DNA from: Lactarius indigo
Taxonomy: Eukaryota > Basidiomycota > Agaricomycetes > Russulales > Russulaceae
Reading direction: 5' to 3'
DNA length: 64,000 nt
NCBI GenBank assembly: GCA_025766275.1
Contig: JAFKAC010000058.1
Location: forward strand, 186,001-250,000
Below the pieces are notes generated by a model. That model searched no databases. It worked only from the letters and a program-made list of their open reading frames with translations, and was not told where the DNA came from. Below are positions 46,128 to 58,600 of this stretch, one piece after another. Position 1 is the stretch's first letter. Each line of letters starts with the position of its first letter. A program made the position numbers and the translations under genes.

Positions 46128-48978
46128 ATGTCCCAAGCTCACCCTGAGCATGTCGACATAACTGGGGGTATAGACCCGGGAATAGGTACCTTGCACCTAT
46201 CATTGCCGTTCTCGCCAGCTACTGACGCCTCCATAGGTGACCACCAGTACCCACCCCAGTCGACGCAGAATCAAGCATCGCAGGGTGTATCTAACTTCGT
46301 CGATGGATCCGGGCCTATCTTTTCAATGTACTTGGAAATGGCGACGGAAGAAGACAAGAAAATGGCCGAAGGATGGAAAGCGGATGCTGATGGAATTCTC
46401 ATCTTTGTGCGTCGCCACCTTCCAGTACCGTGCACTGCTTCACAAGCTCATGTCCTGTAGACTGGTTTATTCTCTGCTGCCGTCGCGTCCTTGATCTCAG
46501 TGTCAATTCAAGACATCCGACCGAACCCACAGGACACCTCCAACTTCTACCTTGCCAATATCTATCACACCGTTTCCAACCCGAATCAATCCGCCATTTC
46601 CGGTTCTCCCCCTACTTCTCCACCCCCATTCTCTCCACCAAACTATGCCGTCTGGGTCAATTCGCTTTGGTTCATGAGCCTCGTCATCAGTCTTACCTGC
46701 GCTCTACTCGCGACGTTACTACAGCAGTGGGCACGAAGATACCTCAAGATCACTCAGCCACGTTACAGTCTACACAAGCGAGCTCGGATCCGCGCATTCT
46801 TTACTGAAGGTGTCGACAAGTTTCTGCTCCCATGGGCAGTTGAAGCGTTGCCCACACTGCTACATGCTTCCCTTTTCCTGTTCCTCGCCGGTCTGGTCGT
46901 GTTCCTATGGAACGTCAATCTCACGATTTTCAAGTTGGTACTGTCATGGGTTGGCATGTGCACGGCGCTGTATGGATGTATCACGTTTATCCCAATCGTT
47001 CGTCATGACAGCCCATACCACACACCACTCTCCCTGCCAGCATGGCACATTGTTATTGGGATCCCATATGTCACCTATAGGGCTCTCCAGTGGTTTTCCT
47101 CGTTTGTTTACTATCGTTATGGAGCCGTGAATGGAGCCTGGTATAGAGCCTACACTCACTTTAGAGGCCTAGAGGAAAGTTATCGCAAATTGCTTATGCA
47201 GGGCATGCAGAAGACCGCCGAGGACACCGCTCTGGAATCCCCATCAGAGATTGATACTCGCGCATTCCTATGGACGTTCGACAGTTTGGACGAAGACCAC
47301 GAACTAGAGCGCTTCTTTTCCGGCTTACCTGGATTCCGCAGTTCGAAAGTGATTGACGATCCTCTTCCCAACCTCACCAAAGAGCAAATGGGGAAACTTT
47401 TAATAGCATTGATTGGATTGTTAGACCGCACATTCTCATCTGACTTGCTTCCCGACCAGGTCAAAAGGCGGCGAGCTATTGTATGTTCCAAGGCGATCAA
47501 TCCCACAGACATTTCTGAACGACTGTTTCGGCGGATCCTCGACAGAATCTTGTCCGGAGATCGTTATGGGCCGGTTCAATCTGCCGAAATTGCACATTTT
47601 GTGAGAGGCTGGGGCGAGGGCAAGGATTTACGAACTACTGCGCTTGTCCAAACCGTAGTTGTTGATATTGTTGCAAGGGTACGACGACGCGATGACTCGT
47701 GGTTTACTCTTGCCTCCAGCGAACTGGGCATCTCAGAATCTGTCCTCCGAGACTACGCTGCACAGGGGGACAACGTGTCGCTTGCCGTATTGGCTCACAT
47801 CACTCGCTGGCAATTTAGCCATTATCGGGAGGCGTCCTGGCCAACAGAGGCGTGCTCGAGGGTTCTAAGAGCAGCTTCCAGATTCGATGTGCAAAATACA
47901 TCACCCCAACAGCAGCACGAGTTCTGTGCACTCTGGAATCAAATCGTTCGAAAGGCCCAGTATGGCGTCGATTGGAGGATCCCATGGTGTATTCTCAGAC
48001 CAATCCGCAAGGTTTACGCCAGTCTACATCAAGATACCGATGCTGCCCCTACACATTTCTCCGCCGCTACTGGCGATGACGATGTCATTTTGGAGTTCCC
48101 AGCTTCGTATCCACTGTGCAACATCCCTGGTCATCATTCAGACACTACACTTCGCATCCACGATGACTCTGCCTCCGCAACATTTGCTCGCACCGGTCCG
48201 AACGATGATTATGCGCCGCCCCCTGCTTCCCTTTCCAATCCCGATGCGACTTCCTCGTCCGTACCAGCCTCACTTCATATCCTCAGTAGCCTCACGGATG
48301 TACCACCGCTTGATAACTTGCACGCCGCTCATCAGACAACCACCAAAAGCCTCCGCATTCCTGTTACATCACCGGATCCAACCGCCTCTAGTGCAATACT
48401 GGACATTGTCACGTCAGGTATGAAAATTCCCGACCACACTCCCGGAACTTCGGCCTCCATCCTCCCTCTTTCCTCTACCTCTCTACCCTCCGCCATTGCC
48501 CTCCAGCACAACGCAGACCTCGTGATGCCTTCCGATGTACCAAATCTCCCATCTCCAGCTTCTTATAGTCCAGTTCTCGACAACATATTTCCTACAGGTT
48601 TGCCGTTGTCTTTACACTCGCCCATCACTTGATCTGACCTCATCGTCTTTCCCAGAATCTCACTTCTTGGTAACAGCCGCTACTGCACCCAGCGCTTATC
48701 CAGGACTGACCTCTGCGCCCGATCTGGGTGCTGCGGCCGAAGGCAGTGGTAGCCCTCAGCCTGGTTTTCGCAAGGAAAAGGACGCCCTTGACGACCCCCC
48801 TTCGGTGAATCGCGCAATCCACACCAGCACTATGGCCACCCTAGATTTTCCACCGCAACTGCCATCAGTTACCGACTTAGACGTAGCCATCCCGGGTCCT
48901 TCACTTTGGGAACCAATTGCTGAGCGCTCAGGTGATCGTCCTCCGGATCCTTCACGTTGTCAGTACGATATCATTTAA
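46128..48978 (+). CDS. P11: intact DUF6535-family membrane protein, longest copy
   Basis: Exons are 46128-46185, 46237-46406, 46461-48597 and 48656-48978, giving 895 residues. Introns are 51, 54 and 58 bases. Intron 3 (48598-48655) contains a TGA and is not a multiple of three, so the full tail requires splicing; it has a clear GATCTGAC branch site and a pyrimidine-rich CCCAG acceptor. All landmark blocks are present: SMYLEMATEEDKKMAEGWKADADGILIF, four membrane segments, RYSLHKRARIRAFFTEG, WTFDSLDEDHELERFFSG and LRDYAAQGDNVSL. The tail ends QYDII. A longer loop with Tyr-rich sequence (YYRYGAVNGAWYRAY) follows segment 4 and accounts for the extra length. Function unknown. Confidence 0.89.
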
Positions 48979-49189
48979 CCCGTCTCTCGGCCTCTTAGAC
49001 TTGCGCGTGCGATGGGTATTTTGCTATTGGGCTCTCATTCTCACTAGACCGATACTAAATACTTTTTATTATTCTGCGTATGTATATTCGTATCACGCGG
49101 TACAAATACGGCAGTCAAATATGTGTAAACTTGAATAGCGTGGTAAAATGAGTCCTAACACTGCCCTTGAGCCACTGCGGGCTCATGAG

Positions 49190-50215
49190 CATACTTCTCA
49201 ATGACGAGAAAGCCTCACCTGGGTATCTCAAGCTTGACAGTGTTTGTTTAGTGGCTGCTTGCATCCCTTGATAAGTGCAGGGTTAGGCGTCTTGCAGAAT
49301 CGATACCATGGAGCCATTCCAAGATCGGGAACAAGGAGGGGTAGTAGACAACCGGGCAGGTAATCTATCCGATCAACGGGCCCGTGAGTACAAATCAATT
49401 TTACGTAACGTGTGGACGAGAGAACACTGCTGGCGTCGACATTGAGAACGAGAGGTCTTTGGGCACTTTCGAGACCCCCCCGACACATGAGTCTCAGACT
49501 ACTTTCCTGCCGCCGCCTTGACTGCCTCATTACGGCGCCTGGCAAAAGCGATGATGTAGACCGCGTGCACGAGCCGCGCTATCGTGCGAGGCTGTTGGTC
49601 AACAGCGCTTCCTCTTATGGATTGAATACGCGCTCAATGCTCATGTGAGCTTGACTGTTGACAAGCCAGCACTGATCGCTTTCCATTTATGACCGCACCA
49701 GTGTGGAGACATTAGCGAGGAAGAAAGAAAAGAAAAGAGTTTGGCCATGGGAGGCAGAGGGAAAATTTACGATCAGTGACCCAGTACTCAACTTTGGGGT
49801 CCCGAAGATGTACCATATACCCCAGTGGTGTCTGCAGGTGGACATGCTGCCAAGTGTGCAGGTCGTTCAGTCGCCCCTTAGGAATAACTGGAGGAGCACG
49901 AAGAGCAACGAGGACCGCATTGGCCTGGAGAGCGAGTCAAAGTCGAAGATAGCCAGGTCAGACAGGGTCGTGGCGATTGCATCGAGAGCAAAAAGCCGTG
50001 TCGCCTGAGATGCGTGTTCTAGAGATTAGTATGTCATATCTCTCTGTGGGGAACGAAGCAGGTCAGAAAGTGATGCAGAGGAAGAATACGTACTTCCACC
50101 CTGCTTTGGAAAAGACATCGACTACGGGCTCTGAGAGAGCGCTCTTCTTGTCCGGCGTGGCCTCTTACCATTTGGACCACTTCTCGACGTCGGCGGGGAC
50201 CTGCAGTTCGTACAG
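49190..50215 (-). pseudogene. E12: eIF3 subunit m relic
   Basis: The DNA parallels E4 and E11: the 3' tail with CKTPNPALIKGCKQ near 49.25 kb, then GTAAATTTTCCCTCTGCC donor DNA near 49.77 kb. Between 49.8 and 50.2 kb lie remnants of the SGGLDDL and DVEKW blocks. It is heavily decayed. At about 50217 it joins the DNA that is duplicated upstream of P8. Confidence 0.55.
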
Positions 50216-50570
50216 CCCACAGATAACAGGAGATGATGCGGTGGGGAACTGGCATGGCTATCATCATGGTTCAAAGCAGAGGCGAGTAATGACGTGGCGT
50301 TTTCAGCTTTCGTTTTGAACAACTACGGGTCGATAAGCATACTTGGAAGTGTGAAAAAGGCGTATATGCGCACCTGGGTGGTCATTCTAACTCTCAAGCT
50401 ATAGCAGGATGGGCTCCTTGTTGAGAGTGGCATCGAGCGCCCCAACAGAGGTGAAGAAGTCGAATGACATGTAACGCGTAAGGAAAGTGACGCCGGGCCT
50501 GTGCCCCGAGGACGGTATACGTAAGCGTGCACTTTCAAGTCTCAACGTCTCAACAACCGACATGACATCG

Positions 50571-53357
50571 ATGTCCCGAGCTCCTCACGAAGATATCAAT
50601 ATAATGGAGGCAAGTATGGGCCCAGGAACAGGTACCTTACTCCTACTTGGCTCAATACCCATCACTGACACTCTCACAGGTGACTACCAGCACTACCCAC
50701 CCCAGTCAGCGCAGAATCAAGTACCCCAGGGCGTATCGAACTTTGTCGACGGCTCTGGGCCTATTTTCTCAATGTACTTAGAGATGGCCTCGGAAGAAGA
50801 TAAGAAGATGACTGAAGGATGGAAAGCGGACGCCGATGGAATTCTCATATTTGTGCGTCTCCATATAATGCCGTGCTTGACACCAACTTCATGATCACAG
50901 ACCGGTTTATTCTCTGCTGCCGTTGCATCTTTGATCTCGGTGTCCATTCAGGATATTCGACCGAACCCACAGGACACCTCCAACTTCTACCTCGCGAACA
51001 TCTATCAGACCGTTTCCAACCCAAATCCACCCAATATTCCCCTTCCTTCTTCCCCACCCCCGTTCTCCCCACCAACGTATGCTGTCTGGGTCAATTCACT
51101 TTGGTTCTTGAGCCTTGTAATCAGCATTTCTTGTGCCCTGCTCGCGACGTTGCTACAACAATGGGCACGAAAATACCTCAAAGCCAATCAGCTACGTTAC
51201 AGTCCCCACAAGCGAGCTCGGATCCGCACGTTCCTTTCTGAAGGCGTCGACAAGCTTCTCCTTCCTTGGGCAGTTGAAGCATTGCCCACACTTCTCCACG
51301 CTTCCCTGTTCCTTTTCTTCGCCGGTCTGGTTGTGTTCCTATGGAACGTTAATCTCACAGTTTTCAAGTTGGCGCTGTCATGGGTCAGCGTTTGCACGGC
51401 CCTGTACGGATGCATCACGATCATTCCAATCATTCGTCATGACAGCCCATACTACACCCCACTCTCATTGCCGATGTGGAAGATTGTTAATGGGATATCA
51501 TTTCTCATATTCCGGGCTCTTTGGAAGCTCACTTATTTGAGTCACTTTAGTTCTGAGGTCTATGATCGCTTTTGGGACATGGAGATACGTTCTCGCCAAC
51601 TACTCGTGCAGGGCATGCAGAAGGCGGCCGAGAACGCCGCTCTGAATGCACCATCGGAGATCGATACTCGCGCATTTCTGTGGACGTTCGACTGTTTGGA
51701 CGAAGATCACGAACTGGAGCGCTTCTTTTCTGGCTTACCCGGCATCCGTAGCTCCAAGGTGGTCGACGATCCTCTGCTCAGTCTCCCCGAAGAGGACAAA
51801 GACAAGCTTTCTTATACATTGATAGGATTCTTTCGCCGCACTTTCGAATCCGATTTGCTTCCCGAGCCTGTCAAAAACCGCCGGGCCATCATCTGCGCGA
51901 AAGCCCTTGATCCGCTGCAATTTCCTTATGCATTCTGGGAAATCCTCCGCATAGTCATTTTCTCGGATCAACTTAGGGGACTGCAAACCACTGAGTTTAT
52001 CCGTGTCATGCGAGGTTGGCGCAGTGGTGGAGACCGAGAAACTGAATTACTTGGAGAGGCCATTTTCACCTGTCTTATTGCAGAAGTGCAACGCCGCGAC
52101 GACTCTTGGCTTATTTCCGCCCCCGACAGACTAGGAATCCCAGAAGCTGACCTCCGACGCTACGCCACAGACTGCGACTTGTCACTCACAAGCTTGATTT
52201 GCATCACTCGCCTCCAATTTGGCCAGTTCGGGAAACCGTTATGGCCATATCACTGGCTCTCGCCTGTTCTAGAGGCAGCTTCGAAATTCAATGTGCAAGA
52301 TACGTCACCCAATCTGCAGCACGAGTTCTGTGCGCTCTGGAATCGAATCGTTCTCAAAGCGCAGAATGACGACGATCGGCTGATGGCGATACATATCCTC
52401 AGACGGATTCGGAAGGTATACATTGCTCTTCATGAAGGTACCAATGCTGCCCCAACACAATTCTCCGCCTCCACCGAGTGGTTGGATCCCGTTCTGGAAG
52501 ACCCACACTCGTATCCACGGTGCAACATCGCTAGCCATATCCATGACTCTGCCCACACAACCTCAGCTTTGGTTATCGCGAAATCTAATGAGGACGGGCC
52601 TCTCCCTGCTCTCTTTACCAGTCCCGATGTGCCTTCCTCGTCCGCACCTGCCCCACCTCAAGTCCTCGAAAGCCTCACGGATATACCACTTGACGACTTC
52701 CACCCCCAGACCACTCATCAGACGAACACCGAAAGCCTCTCATTTCCTGTCACCACACCGGATCCAGCGACCGCTGATGCGTTTGTCACCTCTGGTGGAA
52801 CAATACGCCGCCCTACTTCCGCAACCTCGACATCCACCCCTCTTCTTTCCTCTACCTCACCGCCTGCTGCCGTTACCCTCCAGCACAACACAGACCTCAT
52901 GGCATCTTCTGACCCACCGAACTACCCTTCAGTTTCTTATCCAATTCTCGACAATACACTTCCTACAGGTTTGTCGCCGTCTTCACACTTGCCCATGGCT
53001 CGATCTGACCTCTCGCCTTTTTACACAGAACTTCATCGTCTGGAAATAATCCCTACTACTCCCAGCGCTTCGATAGGGCTCGCCTCTGCACCTGATCTGC
53101 GTGCCGCTGCCGAGGATGATGGTAGTCCGAAGCCTGGTCCACGAAATGAGAATGACGCTCTTGATCCCCCCTCGGCGATTCGCACAATCCACGCAAACAC
53201 TATGGCCACCTTAGATACCTCACCTCAATCCCCGTCACCATCGGTCACTGACATGGACCCAGCCATCGCAGGCCCTTCACCACGTGAACCGAATGCCGAG
53301 CGTGCAGGAGGAGGTCGTCCACCACAGCCTTTCCGTTGCTCGTATGATATTGTTTAA
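50571..53357 (+). CDS. P12: intact DUF6535-family membrane protein, recent duplicate of P8
   Basis: Exons are 50571-50631, 50680-50852, 50901-52968 and 53029-53357, giving 876 residues. An in-frame ATG at 50562 would add MTS. Splice sites and intron lengths (48, 48, 60) are the same as or within a few bases of those of P8, and the proteins are very close from start to end. Differences cluster in the helical region (for example residues after DKDKLS and around WLSPVLEAASKF). The landmark membrane segments, WTFDCLDEDHELERFFSG and the CSYDIV end are intact. Introns 1 and 3 lack stops and keep frame if retained. Function unknown. Confidence 0.9.
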
Positions 53358-53609
53358 CGTCCCCCGATCTCTTTGATGCTCGTGTGTGATATAGGGTACA
53401 TATTCCCATAGGGCTCCCGATATCACCATGACTGGTACTATTCAATACTTTTCCTATCCTGTGTATATACTCCCTACTACATGGTGAAAATACGTGGCGA
53501 AATGTGTAAACTTGGTCGAACGGAGAGTTGTGAGTGAGGAGTCTCGATAATCCTCTTAAGTGGGCCAGTGAGCGTACCAGGAAATGACGCTGAGGCCTCT
53601 GCGCGCATG

Positions 53610-54190
53610 CGCTGTCGTTGGAGAGCTGGGCGTCAAAGAGAGATGGGCTCCAGGGACACGTACCATGTTCCTACGTAGCGCCTATGTGTGTACGATGCCA
53701 GGTGTGCAGGTCCTCAAGGCCACCACTTAGGAATATCCAGAGATGTGCAAACAATGGGTGCCCATGCGCAGCGAGGGACAACATCGAGCTTCAAGCTCGA
53801 AGACCAAAACAAAGTCGAAGATGGTCAGGTGGACAGGGCCGCGGTGATCACATCAATCACGGCGGGCTGTGTCGTTGCGATGCGAGGTCTCTGCACGGAA
53901 AGAAAGCATCAGCTGGTGAAGCATGAAGAGAAGCAGAGACCGTACTGCTGCCCCACTTTGGAAAACGCGTGGACAAGCGGCGCTCTTCTCCGAGGGCATG
54001 AACTCAGATTCCTTTAGATACTTCTCGACATCGGCGCAGAAGACCCGCAGTATGTGAAGCCCGTCGTTTGTGCTGGAGAGATCTGGGAGCGCGTTGTAGA
54101 CCCGGAAGACGGACAGCAGGTTGTCGTTGGAGCGGATTGGAGACGTTTGTCAAGTAGATGAGTGGTCTCGCGGTCACGTGGAATGTCGGG
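53610..54190 (-). pseudogene. E13: eIF3 subunit m relic, close copy of E6
   Basis: The DNA aligns with 20830-21400 base for base with few changes, and carries the same decayed eIF3m blocks on the minus strand. The junction with P12 3' DNA is sharp at about 53609-53616 (GCGCTGTCGTTGG, a phrase also present at 36523 and, slightly changed, at 20814). Confidence 0.7.
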
Positions 54191-54249
54191 ATGTTCAACT
54201 TGAAGCAGGAATAGTGTATAGTGTATATCGTTCTTACGTTCATCTCTTA

Positions 54250-55035
54250 GGGCCTGTCCGGCAAAAAGAATCTGGCCGCAGGTCGCAAAGTGATAATGGA
54301 TTACCCCGGGTGGGGTAATGAGGCCCTATGGAGCGACAGAAATGTCTGCTCCAAATCTCCGAACGCCTCTCAGCTCCAGAAGAAATCAAGGAAGAAATAA
54401 TTTTTTTTTGTTTTCACCACGTGTTATGACAAGTGTCACCTGCGTGACTATCAATACCCTTGCACTTCACGTCCGCTGGCAGTTGCAGTCAATGATCAAG
54501 CTCGATCAAGCTCAGGGTTTACATGCAGCCTATCACTCCTACATCTGCTCCTGCCCCAACAGCAGCGATCCAATTTGTGGGCAAATCTGAGGCGTGAGAT
54601 GTTACGGTAGTCTGTAAGGTGACATATTACACCTTGATACACCCTTATGATAAAGTTTCATTAGTGAACTCTCGTGTTATAGGTGGGAGAGAGGGAGACT
54701 GCATTATTCCATTGTCATATACTGTAATCCCATGCTGTTCCCATAGGCTGATAATGATGTAGAATGATCAAAAAAAAAATATGGTCCGGATACACGTATT
54801 ACTAATAGTGTACATGGTCACAGTCACGATTCGGGCAACGTTGGAGCAGAGAATCAAAAGAAATAAACAGGTATTTTCGTTGCTCCGATTTGATAGGGCT
54901 GCTCCGAGGAGCCTCAACGCCAACCCCTCGGAGCAACGTGCACCGAACAGCAGGTTTGCCCCCCGGCGCACAGTAGGGGCGACTTTTTTTTTTTGGCAGG
55001 TGCGCCGTGGGGCAACGCGTGCGCCGGACAGGCCC
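54250..55035. mobile_element. Non-autonomous PIF/Harbinger-like DNA transposon (MITE-like, 786 bp)
   Basis: The ends are perfect 13-base inverted repeats, GGGCCTGTCCGGC and GCCGGACAGGCCC. They are flanked by a TTA target duplication (54247-54249 and 55036-55038). A TTA target and a GGGCCTG-type end are typical of PIF/Harbinger (Tourist-like) elements. No transposase is encoded. The flanking DNA is paralogous to 21400-21500, where the uninterrupted site (TTA at 21446-21448) is seen. The element therefore inserted after that duplication. Confidence 0.85.
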
Positions 55036-55038
55036 TTA

Positions 55039-55302
55039 TGAACTCAATTCGGTAAATCTCGTGGAACAGAACTTCGCCAAGGGCCAAGTCTCCCTATTAT
55101 TTCCATAAGAACCAATGCTTTTCTTTATCTTTCTCAATCTTGCGCCCACATCTGACTGTTGTCGATGCTCTAACCATCTCTTATTCTCGGTGTTCTATTT
55201 GTATCCACTGGTGCATAGCGATTTATCTTCGAGGTTATCTTTCTCATGTAAAAACAGGTTTTCGACTCTGTCGTCCTAACGGCTTCAACCAATAATTTTC
55301 CC
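55039..55302. other. DNA paralogous to the P6 upstream region
   Basis: From 55039 to about 55180 the sequence follows 21449-21585 (CGGTAAATCTCGTGGAACAG and the following leader). A DUF6535 start would be expected next, but the sequence diverges and no such gene follows directly. Confidence 0.5.
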
Positions 55303-56120
55303 ATGTCCTCCTCCCCAAGGTCGATCTACAGCGGCTGTGACAGCTCCCCAAAACGATATCGCAGTTCATCTCGGGACAGTGACACCGAAGTCACAGCTTG
55401 AAGGTCCCCAACTATTTCCCTTCCCTTCAGTGCAATAGACCCTGACGCTCATGAATGCCAGCGTACCCTCAATGTAGACATGACCTTGCATCTATCGCGT
55501 GCCCATCAGGGGTCCGTTTCTGTCCCCCCTGTCACCTCACCGCCCGCGATTCGGGAATACAATGTCCCTGAACCTAGCGCATATCGACACTACGAGGGAA
55601 GTACCTTCCCGACGCTTTTCCAGAAAGAGGAATGGGAATTAGAGATCGTACGTGGGCGCACTCCTCACCAGGTGCATAGTGACGACCCCTACAGGCAGGC
55701 GCCTACGCCGGAGGACCTACGACTAAGCTTAGACATGGCACACCACTTAGTCCAAACCCATGAACCTCACTTCCTCGTCTCTTTCAGCGGCACCGAATAC
55801 CGTTTCGACGTCGCTTTGCCACTTTACCAACCCACCGCTATTCACGACCGGTAGTCGTTCAACTTTGAAACTACGGAAAATTTTGCCAAGGCAGAGAAGA
55901 AGTGCCTTGGTCTGCTAGACAGCCCATCTGATGAGTGCCCTCAGGTACTGCGGACATACAAGTCTTCCCAGGCGGGTGCGAACGGGGAGGTGAGATCGAG
56001 TGGCGGCAACGGGATAGATTTCCGTCTTTCGGCACCACGTACTATGCGAGAGCACAAAATGAGCCAGAGCAATGCGATGCCACGATGCCATGGCGGCGGG
56101 AAGGCGGCATTGTTTGAAGG
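55303..56120 (+). pseudogene. Unrecognised gene-like fragment
   Basis: An ATG at 55303 gives MSSSPRSIYSGCDSSPKRYRS before a stop. A longer frame (55480-55851) then reads a protein-like sequence (STFPTLFQKEEWELEIVRG, HFLVSFSGTEYRFDVALP). It ends at a TAG (55852-55854) and continues in the same frame (SFNFETTENFAKAEKKCLGLLD) to about 56117. I do not recognise the family. It may be a gene with an unrecognised intron or a pseudogene. It ends where DUF6535 homology (P13) begins. Confidence 0.4.
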
Positions 56121-56159
56121 GTCACCTGGTGTCCCACCCCTGTCGTTGTCCATCACGGT

Positions 56160-56796
56160 CGTGCCTCAGCGGCCCTGTACAGATGCATCACATTCATTCC
56201 TATCTTTCGTCATGATACCCCATGCTATACATCGCCTTCATCACTGGTGTGGGTCATTGTCTTTGGGATATAGCGCTCGTCTACACTCAGGTCCGTTCGT
56301 GATTCTATTTTTAGGTCCGCAATCGTCGTCCTAGAGCCGTTACTACAGATTACTCTCGCTGGGCATCAGTTCTTCGGGTGATTTAGACGTTCCATCGCTA
56401 CCTTCTCCCATTCAGGTCCTATTCGATGTGTCCTTTACAAGCCCACAGCCGTCTTTAAACTCTCCTGTGACTGGGTCTGATCACGCATCTTCACCAGAAT
56501 TTCGTTCGTCGTTGCTGCCTCCCGCTTCTCTCGGCCCATCTCGTCCATGGCTGTCTTCTGCACCTGATCCGAGCGCCGTTGCAGGGCGATGCGAAGGTTG
56601 CATTGCAGAAATGGACAACGCTCTCGACCTTCTTCAGCGATTCGGGAAAATAGTATGGCTGCATCGGATCTTCTACCAGTCTCCGTCATCAATGTCAATT
56701 ACTAACGTAGCCATCGTATGTCCTTCGTGGTGCTTTCTTGGTGCGGAGTGTCCAGGCAATCATCGATCATCTTCTGCACCCTTCACACGGGTTTAA
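56160..56796 (+). pseudogene. P13: internally deleted DUF6535-family fragment
   Basis: The first 120 bases match membrane segment 4 (ALYRCITFIPIFRHDTP in a plus frame). At about 56340 the sequence jumps to the tail (LDVPSLPSPIQ...) and continues to 56796, where the YDIV end is missing. The CTGAC/CCAG parts of intron 3 remain near 56478-56498. The helical region of about 1 kb is deleted. Clearly non-functional. Confidence 0.75.
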
Positions 56797-56939
56797 CGTG
56801 ACGCTCAGATGTGCGTGCGCGATCGGGTATATATTCTGTTGAGATCTCGATACCGCCGCCGATACTATTCAATACCTGTTCTCAACTTCTGTACATACCA
56901 GTTTATTATTCCCTACAGGACCGTGGCAAAATGCATGTA

Positions 56940-57824
56940 AAGCAGAGTAGCACGGGAAATGTGAGTGAGTCTTAAGGTTCCTCTTGACCACTGTGGGCGA
57001 TGAGCGTAGATGGAAGTGACAAGGAAACCTCTCCAGGCACCCGGGCAGCCATCTCCATCTTCTTCTCAGCTTCGAGAGTGTTTGCAAAAACTAGTTGCTT
57101 GGGTCTCTTGTTGAGAGAAACGTCGAGCATCTTGCAGAGTCGATACCATGGAGCCATTCCAATACCGGGGACAAGGACATTACGGTAGAGTGTGTGAATT
57201 ACAGTGACAAATCGGTGAGTAGTAGACGTATACATGGTGTATGGCCGAGATGAATACTGCCGCCGTCGCCGTCAAGAATGACAGATCTTTGTGCACATTT
57301 GAGACCGACGTGGACATTCCACCACAAGGGTCTCAAACTGCTTCACTACTGACGCAGTGACTGCCCCGTTACGGTGCTGGGAGAAGACGATGATGACGAG
57401 CACACACATGACCCAGACAGCCTAACTAACGAGGCCCATGACCAACAGTGCTCACTACTACGGACCAAATTCGCCTGCGGATGCTTGGCGTTGAGAAAGC
57501 CGGCGCGAACTACTTTTTATTCGGTAGTGTGAATGAAGAAGGGAAGGAAAAGAATTTGGTGGGGGGCGGAGAGAAGGCTCACCATAAGTGATCCAGCACT
57601 GAGCGCTCTGCTCGGGTCGCAAACATGTGCTGTATTCTCGGTTGTATGTCGTCCAGCCCGCCACCCGGAAATATCCGGAGGAGTGTGGAGAGCAAGTGCA
57701 CTTGCGTAGAGACCACCTCGAGTTTGAGGAGAGGGTCCAAGTCGGGGTCGGACAGGGCAGTGGCGATTGCATCGAATACTGTAAGTTGTATTTGCACGGG
57801 TCTACACGGAAAGCAAGGTACATC
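56940..57824 (-). pseudogene. E14: eIF3 subunit m relic, left part (split by the hAT-like element)
   Basis: The minus strand reads FDAIATALSDPDLDPLLKLE and LSTLLRIFPGGGLDD near 57.65-57.78 kb. VVRAGFLNAKHPQANLV near 57.5 kb matches the eIF3m PCI-end block 'VIDAVR...K.DQ....V'. The 3' part (57.0-57.2 kb) reads CKMLDVSLNKRPKQLVFANTLEA in an open 87-codon frame. The relic resumes at 59034 on the other side of the inserted element. Confidence 0.75.
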
Positions 57825-58126
57825 CAAGGGGCTCGCGGGATTTTAGGCGCCCATACCCGGGTTAGGGGGATAGGGGGGGTATAGTCAACCCTTAGCAGAT
57901 TTTTGTGCACCGGCACCTATAGAGCGCTAACTCTCATTCTAGCGAATGTGGAGAATGTGCTTATACACTCTCATGTAATATTACAGTAGGCACACAGAGT
58001 ATACATTTGATCTGTAGCTCACTCTGGTGCTTGCTCTGGTGACAGCGTTGGTGATGGGCAGTCACATCACCGGGGTCTCGCCACCATGACTGCAGGACCC
58101 GGAATATACACGCACCCAAGCCTTCC

Positions 58127-58198
58127 TTAGCACCCTTAGTATGCTTTGCACATTTTCCATTTCAGTCATTAGCACCCTTAGGATGCTTTGCACATTTC
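58127..58198. repeat. Two direct copies of a 30-base unit in the hAT-like element
   Basis: The unit TTAGCACCCTTAG(T/G)ATGCTTTGCACATTT occurs at 58127 and again at 58169, with a 12-base spacer. Confidence 0.85.
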
Positions 58199-58249
58199 AC
58201 AGTTTTTTGGCTTGCCCCCTTGCGTTCCCCGTTGTGCCGCACCCATTCG

Positions 58250-58600
58250 CGGCCTTAATGACTCAAGTATGACATGTCGCCGACCACTGCGGCCACCTCT
58301 GCGATGTTTCGTGTCGCGCAGAAGCGTGCGCGACCATTTGTGATCGGCTGCAACCAACCAGACCAGCAGGGCTTCATGCAGCCCACTATTCCTATTCTCA
58401 ACCTCGCTGCACCAACATGCGGCCTTAGATACTCAAGCACAATGCGTCACAAAACGAAGTAGCCAACTCTGCAAAGCTTCGTGTCGCGCGAAAGCGTGCA
58501 TGACTGTCTTTGATCACCTGCGACCACTGACCCAGCAGGGCTCAGTGCAGCCCACTGTTCCTTTTCCCGCTCGTGCTGTATGTGTGTGCAGCCTTAGCTA
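58250..58600. repeat. Two diverged tandem copies of an about 170-base unit
   Basis: Unit 1 starts at 58250 (CGGCCTTAATGACTC) and unit 2 at 58420 (CGGCCTTAGATACTC). A third start, CAGCCTTAGCTATTTG, is at 58589. Shared landmarks are TTCGTGTCGCGC, CAGCAGGGCT and GCAGCCCACT. It lies in the middle of the hAT-like element. Confidence 0.8.

Noticed and set aside
54768..54985. Poly-A and poly-T tracts as signs of a retroposon
   Set aside because: They lie inside an element with inverted ends and TTA duplications, which is a DNA transposon.
58127..58600. CRISPR-like repeats
   Set aside because: Only two copies each, and the genome is fungal.
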